In this document: positions 23,008-32,723 of the stretch, in pieces
Numbering within the stretch: the stretch's first letter is position 1
Layout: each line of letters begins with the position of its first letter
From: Prevotella sp.
Lineage (GTDB): Bacteria; Bacteroidota; Bacteroidia; Bacteroidales; Bacteroidaceae
DNA length: 33,268 bases
NCBI GenBank assembly: GCA_016291595.1
Contig: JAEEXN010000025.1
Location: 1 to 33,268, forward strand
Direction of reading: 5' to 3'
The notes under the pieces: generated by a model
What the model was told of the DNA's origin: nothing
The model's database searches: none
The model's input: only the letters and a program-made list of their open reading frames with translations
Made by a program: the position numbers and the translations under genes

Positions 23008-26000
23008 ATGCAAAAAACCGGAAGAAAACACTGGCTTCTACAGTTGCTTATCGCGCTGTTATGTCTCGCAGCGGGACAGGAAGCCAATGCGCAGGGAAAG
23101 GCAATTGTAGTGGACGTGAACAACGAGCCATTGCCTAAGGTGCTGCGTACGATTGAGAAAAACTCCGACTACAAGTTCATGTTCTCCAACGACGACCTGA
23201 ACAAGTACCGGGTGACCAAGCGTATCAAGTCTGCCGATATTGACGCGGTGATGAAAGACCTGCTCACAGGTCTGCCGCTCAAATACTCGGTGAAGGACAA
23301 GTTTGTTTACATCGTCAATAGTGAGAGCGTGCCAGCCGTACGTATGGACGCCTCCTCACAGCAGGGCAACCGCATGATCCGCGGACGAGTCACCGACAAC
23401 AAGGGTGAGCCGCTGCCCGGCGTGACCATCAAGACCGACGACCCCACCGTGCTAGGCGTTACCGATGAGAACGGAAACTACACGATTCTGATTCCCGGCA
23501 ACAAGCAGGTGAAGCGCGTCACTTATTCGATGCTGGGCATGACCGAGAAGACAATGGCCTTTAACGGCAAGCCCCTCGACGTGACTATGGAGGACGACTC
23601 GCAGCAACTGGGCGAGGTGGTGGTAACGGGTCTGTTCAACTACCGTTCAGCCAGCTTTACGGGTTCGGCACAGACTTACTCGAACGAGGAGCTGAAGCAG
23701 GTAGGCAACGCAAACTTGCTGAAGAGCCTGGCTACCCTCGACCCGGCATTCGTCATTGCCGACAATACCCTGAACGGAAGCAACCCTAACGCCTTCAACG
23801 AGATTACCATTCACGGTAACTCGAGCTTTGCTGGCCTGCAGGGTGAGTATACCGGAAACCCCAATGAGCCTTTGTTCATCATCGACGGCTTCGAGTCGTC
23901 GCGCCAGCAAGTGTTCGACCTGGATATGAACCGCGTGAAGTCGGTTACCATCCTGAAGGACGCTGCCGCCAAGGCTATCTACGGTTCGAAGGCTGCCAAC
24001 GGCGTTGTCGTTGTGGAGACCATTGAGCCCGAGAGCGGCCGACTAAGAGTGACCTATACCGGTGACTTGAACCTTGAGACCCCCGACCTGACCACTTACG
24101 ACCTCTGTAACGCAGAGGAGAAACTGGCTGTGGAGCTGGCCTCAGGACGTTATAACGGCTCTTCTCCCTATTATCAGCAGATGCTCCGCGAGCAGTATAA
24201 CGAGGTGCAGAAAGAGGTCTCACGCGGTGTGGACACCTACTGGCTCGCCAAGCCGCTGCGCACGGGTGTCGGCCACAAGCACACACTCTATTTCGAGGGT
24301 GGTGACGACCGCATGCGCTACTCTGCCACCGCAGCCTACAACGGCATCGCCGGTGTTATGAAGGGTAGTGACCGCCGCACCTTCTCGGGCAACGTGAAAC
24401 TGCAGTACCGCTACAAGGACCTGTTGTTCCGCAACTCACTCTCTATTACCACGAATAAAGCTGATGACTCTCCCTACGGATCGTTCTCCAGCTATTCGTC
24501 GGCCAACCCGTATTTCTCGCCTACCGACGAGAATGGCAACATGCGCAAAATCCTCGGCTCATACACAGCCGCCGGCTATGGCGCAACGCCGCTCATCTAC
24601 TACAACCCGCTCTACAATGCGGAGATCGGTACCAAGAACTTCTCAAAGTATACCGAGTATACCGAGAACTTCTATATCGAGTGGCGTCCGTTAGACTATT
24701 TGCGCTTTACCGGTCGTCTGGGATATACCTATCAGACCAACAAGCGCGAGGACTTCTATCCTGGTGACCACTCACGCTTCTCCGACTGGACTGGCGACAA
24801 TTTCTTCAAGCGTGGAGAGTACTCTATCACCGACGGTGAGTCGAGCACCATCTCTACCGACCTTACCGCAAACTTCTCGAAGCAATGGGACAAGCACATG
24901 CTGCTGGCCAACGCCGCATGGAGCTTGAACTCCACTACCTCCGACACCCACGGAATGACGGCTTGGGGATTTACCAACAGCCATGTTGACCACATTGCCT
25001 TTGCCAAGCAGTATGCCGACAACGGACGTCCGTCGGGAAGCGAGGCGAAGACCCGCTCGCTGGGTATTACCGGAGCCCTGAACTACTCGTACGACGACCG
25101 CTATCTGGCAGACTTCTCTTTGCGCTACAACGGTTCGTCGGTGTTCGGCTCTAACAACCGCTGGGGAACCTTCTGGTCGGCAGGACTGGGATGGAACGTG
25201 CACAACGAGGCATTCATGAAGAACCAGAAAGTCATCACCCTGCTCAAGATCCGCGGAAGCTACGGACTTACCGGTAGCCAGAACTTCAGCCCGTATCAGG
25301 CGCTGGCAACCTATAAGTATTACGACGATATTGTATACGATAACATCACGGGTGCCTACCTCATGGCACTGGCCAACCCCGACCTGAAATGGCAGCAGAC
25401 AGCCGACCTGAACTACGGTTTCGACCTGCAGATGTTCCGCCGTCTGAACGTGCGTCTGGATATCTATAACAGCATCACAAAGAATGCGCTGCTAGCTATG
25501 ACCGTTCCTACGTCTACCGGTTTCTCATCTTATCAGGAGAACCTGGGTGAGGTGCAGAACCGTGGTTTCGACCTCAGCCTGAACTACCGTGTATGGCAGG
25601 AGAAGGACAACTTCTTCTCGGTATTTGCCAGCGTCAGCCACAACAAGAATAAGGTACGTAAGATTAACGACGCGCTGAAGGCCTTCAACGACACGCAGGA
25701 TGCTGAGGCTTCCACGCTGCCTATCATCCGCTACGAGGAAGGACAGTCGATGTCGGCCATCTGGGCTGTGCAGTCGCTGGGCATCGACCCCGCAACAGGT
25801 ACGGAGCTGTTCCTGAAGAAGGATGGCGTGACCAAGACCTACAACTATACCACTGACGACTATATCATCGCCGGTGACAGCAACCCCAAATATCGCGGTA
25901 ACTTCGGTTTCAACGGTGAGTATAAGGGATTCGGACTGAGCTGTACGTTTACTTACCGTACGGGAGCTGACTACTACAACCAGACGCTGGTCAGCCGTGT

Positions 26001-26340
26001 GGAGAATGTGAACGTGGCTAACAACGTGGACCGCCGTGTGTTCACGGAGACTTGGCAGAAAGTAGGCGATGTGGCCAAATACAAGCACATCAGCAACTAT
26101 CCGTCTACTACCTATGCCACTACTCGTTTTGTTGAGCGCGAGCATGTGCTCGACTTCGCGTCGCTGTCGGCTTATTACGACTTCAAGCATTGCAACTGGC
26201 TCAGAAAGCTGAAGATGGAGCGCCTGCGCCTGCAGTTCTACATGAACGATGTGTTCCACGCCAGCACCATTAAGGCCGAGCGTGGTCTCGACTATCCGTA
26301 TGCCCACACATTTGCGTTCTCTCTGTCGGCAACATTCTAA
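23008..26340 (+). CDS. SusC/RagA-family TonB-dependent transporter with STN signalling domain
   Basis: The 1110-residue outer-membrane transporter has a signal peptide to about ANA (28). An STN domain follows (about 30-105: VDVNNEPLPKVLRTIEKNSD, YSVKDKFVYIV), which contacts FecR. Then a carboxypeptidase-like Ig domain (about 122-200: IRGRVTDNKGEPLPGVTI), a TonB-box-like GEVVVTGL, the plug (EPLFIIDGFESSRQQVF, VKSVTILKDAAAKAIYGSKA) and a 22-strand barrel ending FAFSLSATF. In the plug the usual IRGxSS reads ITIHGNSSFAG. With SusD it forms a lid-and-barrel importer. No degradative enzyme is coded near, so the cargo is unknown. Confidence 0.95.
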   Translation: MQKTGRKHWLLQLLIALLCLAAGQEANAQGKAIVVDVNNEPLPKVLRTIEKNSDYKFMFSNDDLNKYRVTKRIKSADIDAVMKDLLTGLPLKYSVKDKFVYIVNSESVPAVRMDASSQQGNRMIRGRVTDNKGEPLPGVTIKTDDPTVLGVTDENGNYTILIPGNKQVKRVTYSMLGMTEKTMAFNGKPLDVTMEDDSQQLGEVVVTGLFNYRSASFTGSAQTYSNEELKQVGNANLLKSLATLDPAFVIADNTLNGSNPNAFNEITIHGNSSFAGLQGEYTGNPNEPLFIIDGFESSRQQVFDLDMNRVKSVTILKDAAAKAIYGSKAANGVVVVETIEPESGRLRVTYTGDLNLETPDLTTYDLCNAEEKLAVELASGRYNGSSPYYQQMLREQYNEVQKEVSRGVDTYWLAKPLRTGVGHKHTLYFEGGDDRMRYSATAAYNGIAGVMKGSDRRTFSGNVKLQYRYKDLLFRNSLSITTNKADDSPYGSFSSYSSANPYFSPTDENGNMRKILGSYTAAGYGATPLIYYNPLYNAEIGTKNFSKYTEYTENFYIEWRPLDYLRFTGRLGYTYQTNKREDFYPGDHSRFSDWTGDNFFKRGEYSITDGESSTISTDLTANFSKQWDKHMLLANAAWSLNSTTSDTHGMTAWGFTNSHVDHIAFAKQYADNGRPSGSEAKTRSLGITGALNYSYDDRYLADFSLRYNGSSVFGSNNRWGTFWSAGLGWNVHNEAFMKNQKVITLLKIRGSYGLTGSQNFSPYQALATYKYYDDIVYDNITGAYLMALANPDLKWQQTADLNYGFDLQMFRRLNVRLDIYNSITKNALLAMTVPTSTGFSSYQENLGEVQNRGFDLSLNYRVWQEKDNFFSVFASVSHNKNKVRKINDALKAFNDTQDAEASTLPIIRYEEGQSMSAIWAVQSLGIDPATGTELFLKKDGVTKTYNYTTDDYIIAGDSNPKYRGNFGFNGEYKGFGLSCTFTYRTGADYYNQTLVSRVENVNVANNVDRRVFTETWQKVGDVAKYKHISNYPSTTYATTRFVEREHVLDFASLSAYYDFKHCNWLRKLKMERLRLQFYMNDVFHASTIKAERGLDYPYAHTFAFSLSATF

Positions 26341-26405
26341 TGAATTGATAATTGAAAATTGAATTGAGAATTATGAATACAACAATTCTATATAAGGTGA
26401 GGAAA

Positions 26406-27827
26406 ATGAAAAAAGGCTTGTTACCTTTTTGCTTATTAGCTCTTTTGCCTTTGCTTGCTTCCTGTAACGACTGGCTTTCGGTTCAGCCCAACTCACAGGT
26501 AGAGTCTGACGAGCTGTTCAGCGATGAGCGAGGCTACAAGGAGGCTTTGGCAGGTGCCTACTCGTCGATGGTAGCGGGCAGCACATACGCCAAGGAGATG
26601 ACTTTCGGCGCAATGGCCGTGCTGGCTCATGAGTGGACCAACTATCCCTCGTCGAGCTATGGCGACATGCCTGCCTACGACTATTCGGGCAGTGTGCCTA
26701 CGGGCCTGATCACTTCCCTCTGGCAGAACATGTATAACACGATTGCCAACGTGAACAATATCCTGTCGCACATCGATGCCGACAAGAATGTGTTCAAATC
26801 CAACAACTACAACATCATCAAGGGCGAGGCTCTTGCCCTCCGCGCATTCCTCCACTTCGACCTTCTGCGCTGCTTTGGCGTCAGCTTCGAGGTGAACTCG
26901 TCTATGCCGTCTATCCCGTTTGTGAGCGAGATGAGCTACAAAGTTTCACCGCAGCTCTCCGTGAAGGATGTGGCTCAGAAGATTATCGAGGACCTGCTCG
27001 CCGCCGAGGACCTGCTGAAAGTTGACCCGATCCTGACTGGCGAGGAGATTACCGAGCTGATTGACAACGGTTACCTGATGAACCGTCAGATGCACTTGAA
27101 CTATTACGCCGTAAAAGGCCTCCAGGCCCGCGTGTACATGTGGACCAAGGAGTACGACAAGGCCCGCGCAGCCGCCAATGTGGTCATCACCTCTGAGGCA
27201 TTCCCATGGGCCGACGACGGCTTGCTGCAGCAGAGCAACGACAACTCGCTGGCCACAGAGCAGCTGTTCGGTCTGAACAACGTGAACCTGCAGACCTTGG
27301 CCGACACTTACTTCAACCTGGAGTACAGTGCCTCCAACTTCTCGCTCGACCAAGCTTCGCTCCTGGAGTATTACGACAACCAGACGGCCGACTACCGCTA
27401 TCTGTACTTGTTCAAGAACAGTACCAATGCCGACCAGATTGACTATCGTTACCTGCAGAAGTACACCCCGTCGGGTGGTGGCTCGTACTACACCAACAAG
27501 CTGCCGCTCATCCGTGTTGCCGAGATGTACCTCATCCAGGCAGAATGTGACTACCGCAGCTCGGGCAGCGGACTGGATGGTCTGAATGCCCTGCGTGCCG
27601 CACGTAACGTGGGCAGCCTCGAGAACAATCCTGATGACTTCTATGCAGAGCTTATCCGTGAGTATCGTCGCGAACTGATTGGCGAGGGACAGCTCTTCTT
27701 CCTCTATAAGCGCCTCAACCGCAGCAGCATCATTGGCTCCGACGCCGACGTTATTGCGCTGAAAGGCTACACGTTCCCGTTGCCGCAGAGCGAGACCACC
27801 GCAGCACAGCGTCAGGAGAACAGGTAA
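26406..27827 (+). CDS. SusD/RagB-family surface lipoprotein
   Basis: The 473-residue lipoprotein starts at ATG 26406 (MKKGLLPFCLLALLPLLASC) with lipobox LLASC at Cys 20. The frame is open to 26352 but those codons precede the signal peptide. SusD marks are DWLSVQPNSQVESDELF near the N-terminus, SSMVAGSTYAKEMT, LWQNMYNTIANVNNILSHID, EALALRAFLHFDLLRCFG (TPR-like helices), and near the end LPLIRVAEMYLIQAECDYR, LNALRAARNV and EYRRELIGEGQLFFLYKR. It should form the lid of the SusC transporter coded 65 bases upstream. Confidence 0.95.
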   Translation: MKKGLLPFCLLALLPLLASCNDWLSVQPNSQVESDELFSDERGYKEALAGAYSSMVAGSTYAKEMTFGAMAVLAHEWTNYPSSSYGDMPAYDYSGSVPTGLITSLWQNMYNTIANVNNILSHIDADKNVFKSNNYNIIKGEALALRAFLHFDLLRCFGVSFEVNSSMPSIPFVSEMSYKVSPQLSVKDVAQKIIEDLLAAEDLLKVDPILTGEEITELIDNGYLMNRQMHLNYYAVKGLQARVYMWTKEYDKARAAANVVITSEAFPWADDGLLQQSNDNSLATEQLFGLNNVNLQTLADTYFNLEYSASNFSLDQASLLEYYDNQTADYRYLYLFKNSTNADQIDYRYLQKYTPSGGGSYYTNKLPLIRVAEMYLIQAECDYRSSGSGLDGLNALRAARNVGSLENNPDDFYAELIREYRRELIGEGQLFFLYKRLNRSSIIGSDADVIALKGYTFPLPQSETTAAQRQENR

Positions 27828-27852
27828 TCGATTAACTGATGACAATTGAAAA

Positions 27853-28668
27853 ATGACAATTATGATGACAATAAAGCATATCATACAACGTTCGACAGAG
27901 TCTTTGCATCTGCGGATTCTGCTGTTGCTTGTCCCCTGTTGCTTGTTCCTCAGTTCGTGCAGCAAGGAGGAAGTCTCGTTCTACGACACCGAGAACACCT
28001 CGCTGAATATCTGGTTGGGAACAGCGGGCATCGCGGTAGACAGCGTTATTTACAATTATTCTTATTCTGTCGATATGGGCTTCCTGACCTTCCATGCCCG
28101 TGTGGCTGGAATGCCGGTCGACCGCGACCGCACCTTCGAGCTGGAGCCCTTCGACGGTGACATTGCACAGGCTGAGGGCAGCTATTTCCTGCGCACCTAC
28201 ACCATCCCTGCCGGAGAGGTGCAGATTCAGGACACGATCTTCTTCGACACATCGAAGTTGCGCAACCCCTCGTCGTTCAGCACCAGCGACGGCCGCATCT
28301 ATTTCCGCATGAAAGAGAACACAGAGTTCCAGACAGGTGCCGGTGAGCGCAGCCAGCTGAAGGTCGTGCTGAAGAATTATCTGGCCAAGCCTGCCGAGTG
28401 GGATGCCGCCACCTATCCGTTGATGGCTTATCAGGGAATCTTTGGCGAGTACAGCCGGGTGAAGTATCAGTTTATGATTCAGGTGCTGGGCATGATGGAC
28501 TTCCACATCAACTATCGTGCCTCTCAGCCCTACGATGAGGCCAACAACACCGTGTCGTACAATTACGCCCTGTATCTGGCCAACAAGTTGCGCCAGGCCC
28601 TTGACGAGTACAATGCCACTCATTCCACGCCATTGACCGATGAGACGGGCACGGTTGTTACATTCTAA
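27853..28668 (+). CDS. DUF4843 domain lipoprotein
   Basis: The 271-residue lipoprotein has lipobox LFLSSC (Cys 36 from ATG 27853). In-frame ATGs at 27862 and 27865 are possible starts that give a signal peptide of more usual length. It resembles the DUF4843 family found directly after SusD: EVSFYDTENTSLNIWLGTAG, DSVIYNYSYSVDMGFLTFHA, RVAGMPVDRDRTF, and TSDGRIYFRMKENTEFQTG in an Ig-like body, with a helical C-terminal end (YALYLANKLRQALDEYNA). Role unknown; such proteins probably sit on the surface with SusD. Confidence 0.85.
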   Translation: MTIMMTIKHIIQRSTESLHLRILLLLVPCCLFLSSCSKEEVSFYDTENTSLNIWLGTAGIAVDSVIYNYSYSVDMGFLTFHARVAGMPVDRDRTFELEPFDGDIAQAEGSYFLRTYTIPAGEVQIQDTIFFDTSKLRNPSSFSTSDGRIYFRMKENTEFQTGAGERSQLKVVLKNYLAKPAEWDAATYPLMAYQGIFGEYSRVKYQFMIQVLGMMDFHINYRASQPYDEANNTVSYNYALYLANKLRQALDEYNATHSTPLTDETGTVVTF

Positions 28669-28685
28669 AAGAAGGAGGATATCAT

Positions 28686-30251
28686 ATGAAGAAAATAACA
28701 TGGATTGCTACAGCTGCCCTGGCATTGGCACTTAGTGCCTGCTACGATGATAAGGGCAATTACGACTATATTGACCTCGAGGAGGTGGAGATTGAGAGCC
28801 CGGGAGAGCGTATTCTCGACAGATATGTGATTTCCCGATTCGACACGCTCACCATCGATCCCATGGTGACCTACCAGGGAAAGCAGGTGGTTGGCGACGA
28901 GGCTCCGCTCGACTATCTCTGGACTCTCTACACGACGGCCTCGGGTGCCGGTGTCGACTATACCATCGACACGCTATCAACATCACGTAAGCTGGATGCT
29001 CAGATTACCCGTGGCGGCGGCAGCTATCATTTGCAACTGACCGTTAAGAACCGCAACGACGGAGTGGAGTACTACATGGGTACCAGCGTGACCATCGAGG
29101 AGTCTATCAGCGCCGGCTGGATTGTGCTCTACGAGTGTGCCGACGCTCCCGGACAAACCGACGTGGGACTCGTTGTCAACGAGTGGACCAAGCGCAACAT
29201 CATCAAGGAACGCGAGTTCTGGGATTTGTATAAGGCTTCCAACAACACCCACATGAACGGTGCTCCGGTGACGATGCTGCACACGTGTGCCAATCTGGCG
29301 CAGGGCGACATCATCATGCTCTTCACCGATAAGGAGTATGCCGGTGTGAGCCATACCACGTTCGAGAAGAACACCGCCTTCGAGAACCTCTTCTACGAGG
29401 TGCCCTCGCGCTACGATGTCACATATTACGGACCGGCTGGCTCTTCTGCTATGGGCGAGACCATCATCAACGACAACAAGGTGTATGTCACTTCCTTCAT
29501 GGGAGGCCGCAGCAACTTCTTCGGTGTTTCCATGAGTGGTAATTACGGAAAACTGGCTCCTTGGGCCAGCGCCGTGAGGGCTGCCTCGTTCGATGCCGTG
29601 GTTTACGACCAGACCAACCAGCGCTTCCTCGTGGTTCCGCGTGGTGGAGTGAGCTTCATGTCGTTCGGTCCGCAGGATCCTACTGTTGCTGCCTTCGATG
29701 TCAATGATGTAGGCATGGAACTGATAATGGGCGACTGGGGTAACAACACCAACTATTACGACTATCTCATCATGAAGAAGGGCAGCGAGTACTATCTGGC
29801 TGAGGCTAACTTCGGCATGAGGTCGAACATCAACCTGCCCAACATTGGTTTGGGACTGCACAACATCACCAACTCTCCGGGCATCAGCTCGGCTACGTCG
29901 ATGGCGGCAGCTTACCTCGGACAGTACATCCTCTACAGCTCTGGCAACAAGGTCTACAACCTGGCCTACAACCAGTCTACCACAGCCTCTACGCTCTGGA
30001 CGGCTCCTAACGGCGAGGAGGTCACCTGCGTGCGCCTGCAGAAGTACTACTATATGATGCTTCACCAGCGTATCCTGCCCAGCGCCAACCAGCTGATGCA
30101 CATTGCCACTTGGAACGAGAGCACCAAGCAGGGCAAACTCTACCAGTATCAGGTCAATCCTGCCAGCGGCGCCATCATCGGCGAGCCGAAGGTCTATAAT
30201 GTGCCGGGCAAGATTAAGGAGATGTGCTGGAAGTACGCTATGGAGATGTAA
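28686..30251 (+). CDS. PKD-like family surface lipoprotein
   Basis: The 521-residue lipoprotein has lipobox LALSAC (Cys 19). Residues about 25-145 form PKD/Ig-like domains (YDDKGNYDYIDLEEVEIESP, LDYLWTLYTT, GSYHLQLTVKNRNDGVEY). The remaining 370 residues look like a repeated beta-structure, possibly a propeller (GWIVLYECADAPGQTDVGLV, YNLAYNQSTTASTLW, GKLYQYQVNPASGAIIG). This is the PKD-like lipoprotein that commonly follows DUF4843 in SusCD loci. GAAGGAGGATATC precedes ATG 28686, a strong ribosome binding site. From memory, a four-gene surface complex in B. thetaiotaomicron (BT2261-2264) has a comparable layout; this should be checked. Confidence 0.85.
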   Translation: MKKITWIATAALALALSACYDDKGNYDYIDLEEVEIESPGERILDRYVISRFDTLTIDPMVTYQGKQVVGDEAPLDYLWTLYTTASGAGVDYTIDTLSTSRKLDAQITRGGGSYHLQLTVKNRNDGVEYYMGTSVTIEESISAGWIVLYECADAPGQTDVGLVVNEWTKRNIIKEREFWDLYKASNNTHMNGAPVTMLHTCANLAQGDIIMLFTDKEYAGVSHTTFEKNTAFENLFYEVPSRYDVTYYGPAGSSAMGETIINDNKVYVTSFMGGRSNFFGVSMSGNYGKLAPWASAVRAASFDAVVYDQTNQRFLVVPRGGVSFMSFGPQDPTVAAFDVNDVGMELIMGDWGNNTNYYDYLIMKKGSEYYLAEANFGMRSNINLPNIGLGLHNITNSPGISSATSMAAAYLGQYILYSSGNKVYNLAYNQSTTASTLWTAPNGEEVTCVRLQKYYYMMLHQRILPSANQLMHIATWNESTKQGKLYQYQVNPASGAIIGEPKVYNVPGKIKEMCWKYAMEM

Positions 30252-30281
30252 TCTGACCCATCTTTGAAACGGAAACAAACA

Positions 30282-31460
30282 ATGAAGAAACACTTTTTTT
30301 TCATAATGGCAGCCCTGCTGCTCTGCCTCTGCGCCCAGGCGCAGACGGCAGGCCAGGGCATTGTCTTCGAGCAGCAGGGTACTAAGTTCAGCCAGGCTGT
30401 CCAGAAAGCTATGGACACGAAGAAACTCATCTTCGTCGACTGCTTCACCTCGTGGTGCGGCCCCTGTAAGATGATGGCTCGCGACGTGTTCACGCAGGAG
30501 AAGGTAGGCAAATTCATGAATGCCGGATACGTGAACTTCCAGATTGACATGGAGAAGGGCGAAGGTCCCGAACTGGCCAAGAAATGGCAGGTGTCGGCCT
30601 ATCCCACGTTCCTCATCCTCAATAGTGCCGGACAAGAGCTCGGCCGCTTCCTTGGCGGCAGCGACGCCGACACCTTCCTCAAGCGGGTCCAGGACAACAG
30701 CGTCGACAAGGGCTCGGCTGAGATGGATGCCCGCTGGGCTGCCGGCGAGCGTGGCGAGGAGTTCCTCTATGAGTATCTGAGTACGCTGGGCAGTTCCTTC
30801 AAGCGCGACCAGTGCAACCTCGTTGCCGAGGAACTGCTCAAGGGCAAGGCCGAGACCTTCGCCGCCGATGCCCGGCTGCGCGACGTGTTCATGCGCCACC
30901 TCACCAACCCGCTGCATCCCGCCGCCATCTATGCCACCAAGCATCCCGAAGCCCTCAAAGAGGCTGCCGGCGACATGCCCGTGGCGATGAAACTTCGCAA
31001 CATGTGGAGCTACTACGGCCGCGACCTCATCATCGAGAAGGACGGCAAGGTGTGGCTCGACGAGCCGAAGTTCAACCAGTGGGTGGCAGCCATGCAGGAG
31101 TGTGGTATCGAAGGCCGCGACGAGTCCCGTCTGAACGTGCTCATCCGGCTGGCTGAGCGGCAGAAAGACTGGACGGCATACGTCAGCAACTGCGAGGAGT
31201 TTTTCAACAACCCGTCGCTCGACGTCTCCGACATTGAGCTTTGCAAATGGATGAATCCTCTTATGAAAGACTGCACCGACATGGCCGTGCGCAACCGTGC
31301 GGCACAGATGCTGCAGAAACGCTACGACGACCTGCAGAGCGGCGCCCGCAAGGCACAGACACGTGCCGGCAATATGACGCTCTCGGGCAATCTCACAGCC
31401 GTCATGCCGCGCCTCATCAAAGTGCTGAAAGGCGAGCAGGCTGATTTTGGCAGACCCTAA
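30282..31460 (+). CDS. Secreted thioredoxin-like protein with large C-terminal extension
   Basis: The 392-residue protein starts at ATG 30282 (MKKHFFFIMAALLLCLCAQA signal peptide). A thioredoxin fold covers about residues 30-145: KKLIFVDCFTSWCGPCKMMA with an intact CGPC active site, FQIDMEKGEGPELAKKWQV, and AYPTFLIL with the cis-proline. About 240 mainly helical residues follow (for example YEYLSTLGSSFKRDQCNLVA) that I do not recognise. It should act in the periplasm as a disulfide reductase or isomerase. It lies 30 bases after the PKD-like gene in the same direction, so it appears to belong to the SusCD operon. Confidence 0.85.
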   Translation: MKKHFFFIMAALLLCLCAQAQTAGQGIVFEQQGTKFSQAVQKAMDTKKLIFVDCFTSWCGPCKMMARDVFTQEKVGKFMNAGYVNFQIDMEKGEGPELAKKWQVSAYPTFLILNSAGQELGRFLGGSDADTFLKRVQDNSVDKGSAEMDARWAAGERGEEFLYEYLSTLGSSFKRDQCNLVAEELLKGKAETFAADARLRDVFMRHLTNPLHPAAIYATKHPEALKEAAGDMPVAMKLRNMWSYYGRDLIIEKDGKVWLDEPKFNQWVAAMQECGIEGRDESRLNVLIRLAERQKDWTAYVSNCEEFFNNPSLDVSDIELCKWMNPLMKDCTDMAVRNRAAQMLQKRYDDLQSGARKAQTRAGNMTLSGNLTAVMPRLIKVLKGEQADFGRP

Positions 31461-31480
31461 AAACGAAAACAAGACTAGAC

Positions 31481-32512
31481 ATGCGTAAACTATTATTCAT
31501 TCTTTTCGTCAGCGTCCTGTGCACTGGCGTCCAGGCAGCCGACAACGGTGTGCTGCGTATCAAAGGAAAACTCGAGGGCATTGGTGATAAGATGATTGTC
31601 ACCATGATGGAGAATGCCCGCTCGGGAAAAACCGACACCATCGCGTTGAAAAACGGGAAGATCAACTGTGCGATTCCCCTCAGCCAGCCCGTAACCCTCT
31701 ATATCCGTAGTGCGCAGCCTGCCGGCCGCCGCAGTTCCATCCGCCTGGCTGGAGTACCGGGCGAGACCCTGGAACTCAACGGCACGATGACCGACTACAC
31801 CATCGGCGGCAGCAAGTTCTACAAGCAGTATGCCGAGATGGACGCTGCGGTCAAGCCATTCAAGGGCGAGAACGCGCGTGCTCAGCGCGCCGAGGCCATC
31901 ATGGCGTTCGCCAAGCAGCATCCCGACTACGAGGCAACGGCAGCTTTCCTCGAGAGCGTTGACCCGCGCCAGTGGGACGACTATCTGGCATCGCTCGCTC
32001 TGTCCGTACGCGACGGGCGCATGAAACCTCTTTATCAGCCGCTCTACGACATGATCAAGACGCAGATGCAGCGCCGCGAGAGGGCTGCCAAACTGCAGGC
32101 AGAGGGATTGCAGGTCGCCGACTTCACCCTTGAGGATATCAACGGACAGCCTCTCTCGCTGTCCTCCCTGCGCGGCAAATACGTTGTGCTCGACTTCTGG
32201 GGCTCGTGGTGCGGATGGTGCATCAAGGGATTCCCCGAGATGAAGAAGTACTACGAGAAGTACAAGGACAAGATGGAAATCCTCGGTGTGGACTGCAACG
32301 ACACTCCTGAGAAATGGAAGAAGGCCGTTGCCGACCATCAGCTGCCCTGGCTGCACGTATACAACAAGAAGGGTGAGGGCGACATCACCCAGCAGTTCGG
32401 CATCACCGGCTATCCCACCAAGATCATTATCGACCCGCAGGGGCGCATAGCACGCTCCATCATTGGTGAGAGCCCCGCCTTCTACACCTATCTCGACGAG
32501 CTGTTCAAATAA
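31481..32512 (+). CDS. TlpA-like thiol-disulfide reductase with DUF4369-type N-terminal domain
   Basis: The 343-residue protein has a signal peptide (MRKLLFILFVSVLCTGVQAA). A beta-rich N-terminal domain of DUF4369 type follows (LRIKGKLEGIGDKMIVTMME, then LAGVPGETLELNGTMTDYTI). A helical linker leads to an AhpC/TlpA-type thioredoxin domain from about residue 205: DFTLEDINGQPLSLSSLRGK, VLDFWGSWCGWCIKGFPEMK with active site CGWC, and GYPTKIIIDPQGRIARS with the cis-proline. Such proteins are periplasmic reductases. It is the last gene of the operon, 20 bases after the other thioredoxin, and is followed by a terminator. Confidence 0.92.
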   Translation: MRKLLFILFVSVLCTGVQAADNGVLRIKGKLEGIGDKMIVTMMENARSGKTDTIALKNGKINCAIPLSQPVTLYIRSAQPAGRRSSIRLAGVPGETLELNGTMTDYTIGGSKFYKQYAEMDAAVKPFKGENARAQRAEAIMAFAKQHPDYEATAAFLESVDPRQWDDYLASLALSVRDGRMKPLYQPLYDMIKTQMQRRERAAKLQAEGLQVADFTLEDINGQPLSLSSLRGKYVVLDFWGSWCGWCIKGFPEMKKYYEKYKDKMEILGVDCNDTPEKWKKAVADHQLPWLHVYNKKGEGDITQQFGITGYPTKIIIDPQGRIARSIIGESPAFYTYLDELFK

Positions 32513-32540
32513 AACAGGCTTCTCTCTCTCTTTATATCGT

Positions 32541-32582
32541 CCCTTTCGGTTTCTCCACGCGAGTGCCGGAAGGGGCTTTTTT
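32541..32582 (+). terminator. Rho-independent terminator of the SusCD operon
   Basis: A 9-bp stem, CCCTTTCGG (32541-32549) with CCGGAAGGG (32566-32574, one T-G pair), has a 16-base loop and is followed by GC and T6. It ends the unit that began at the ECF sigma gene. Confidence 0.85.
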
Positions 32583-32723
32583 ATTGGCCGTTTGACCGTT
32601 CCCATCGGTCGTTGACTATAGGCAATTGGCGATAGGCCAATGATTGTTGTTGATTGCCCGTTGCCCCTTGCCCGTTGGTCATTAATCTTTCTATTGAGCA
32701 ATTGGTGCGCGCCGAAAGCAACT

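Noticed and set aside
28983..31472. An 829-codon open frame on the minus strand across the PKD-like and thioredoxin genes
   Set aside because: Opposite strand of two well recognised genes; composition is His/Val/Glu-rich as expected from mirrored codon use, and it spans two gene boundaries. Treated as a shadow.
32640..32700. Small gene in the GTT/GCC-rich stretch after the SusCD terminator
   Set aside because: No start with plausible ribosome binding site and no protein-like composition; low-complexity drift is a simpler reading.
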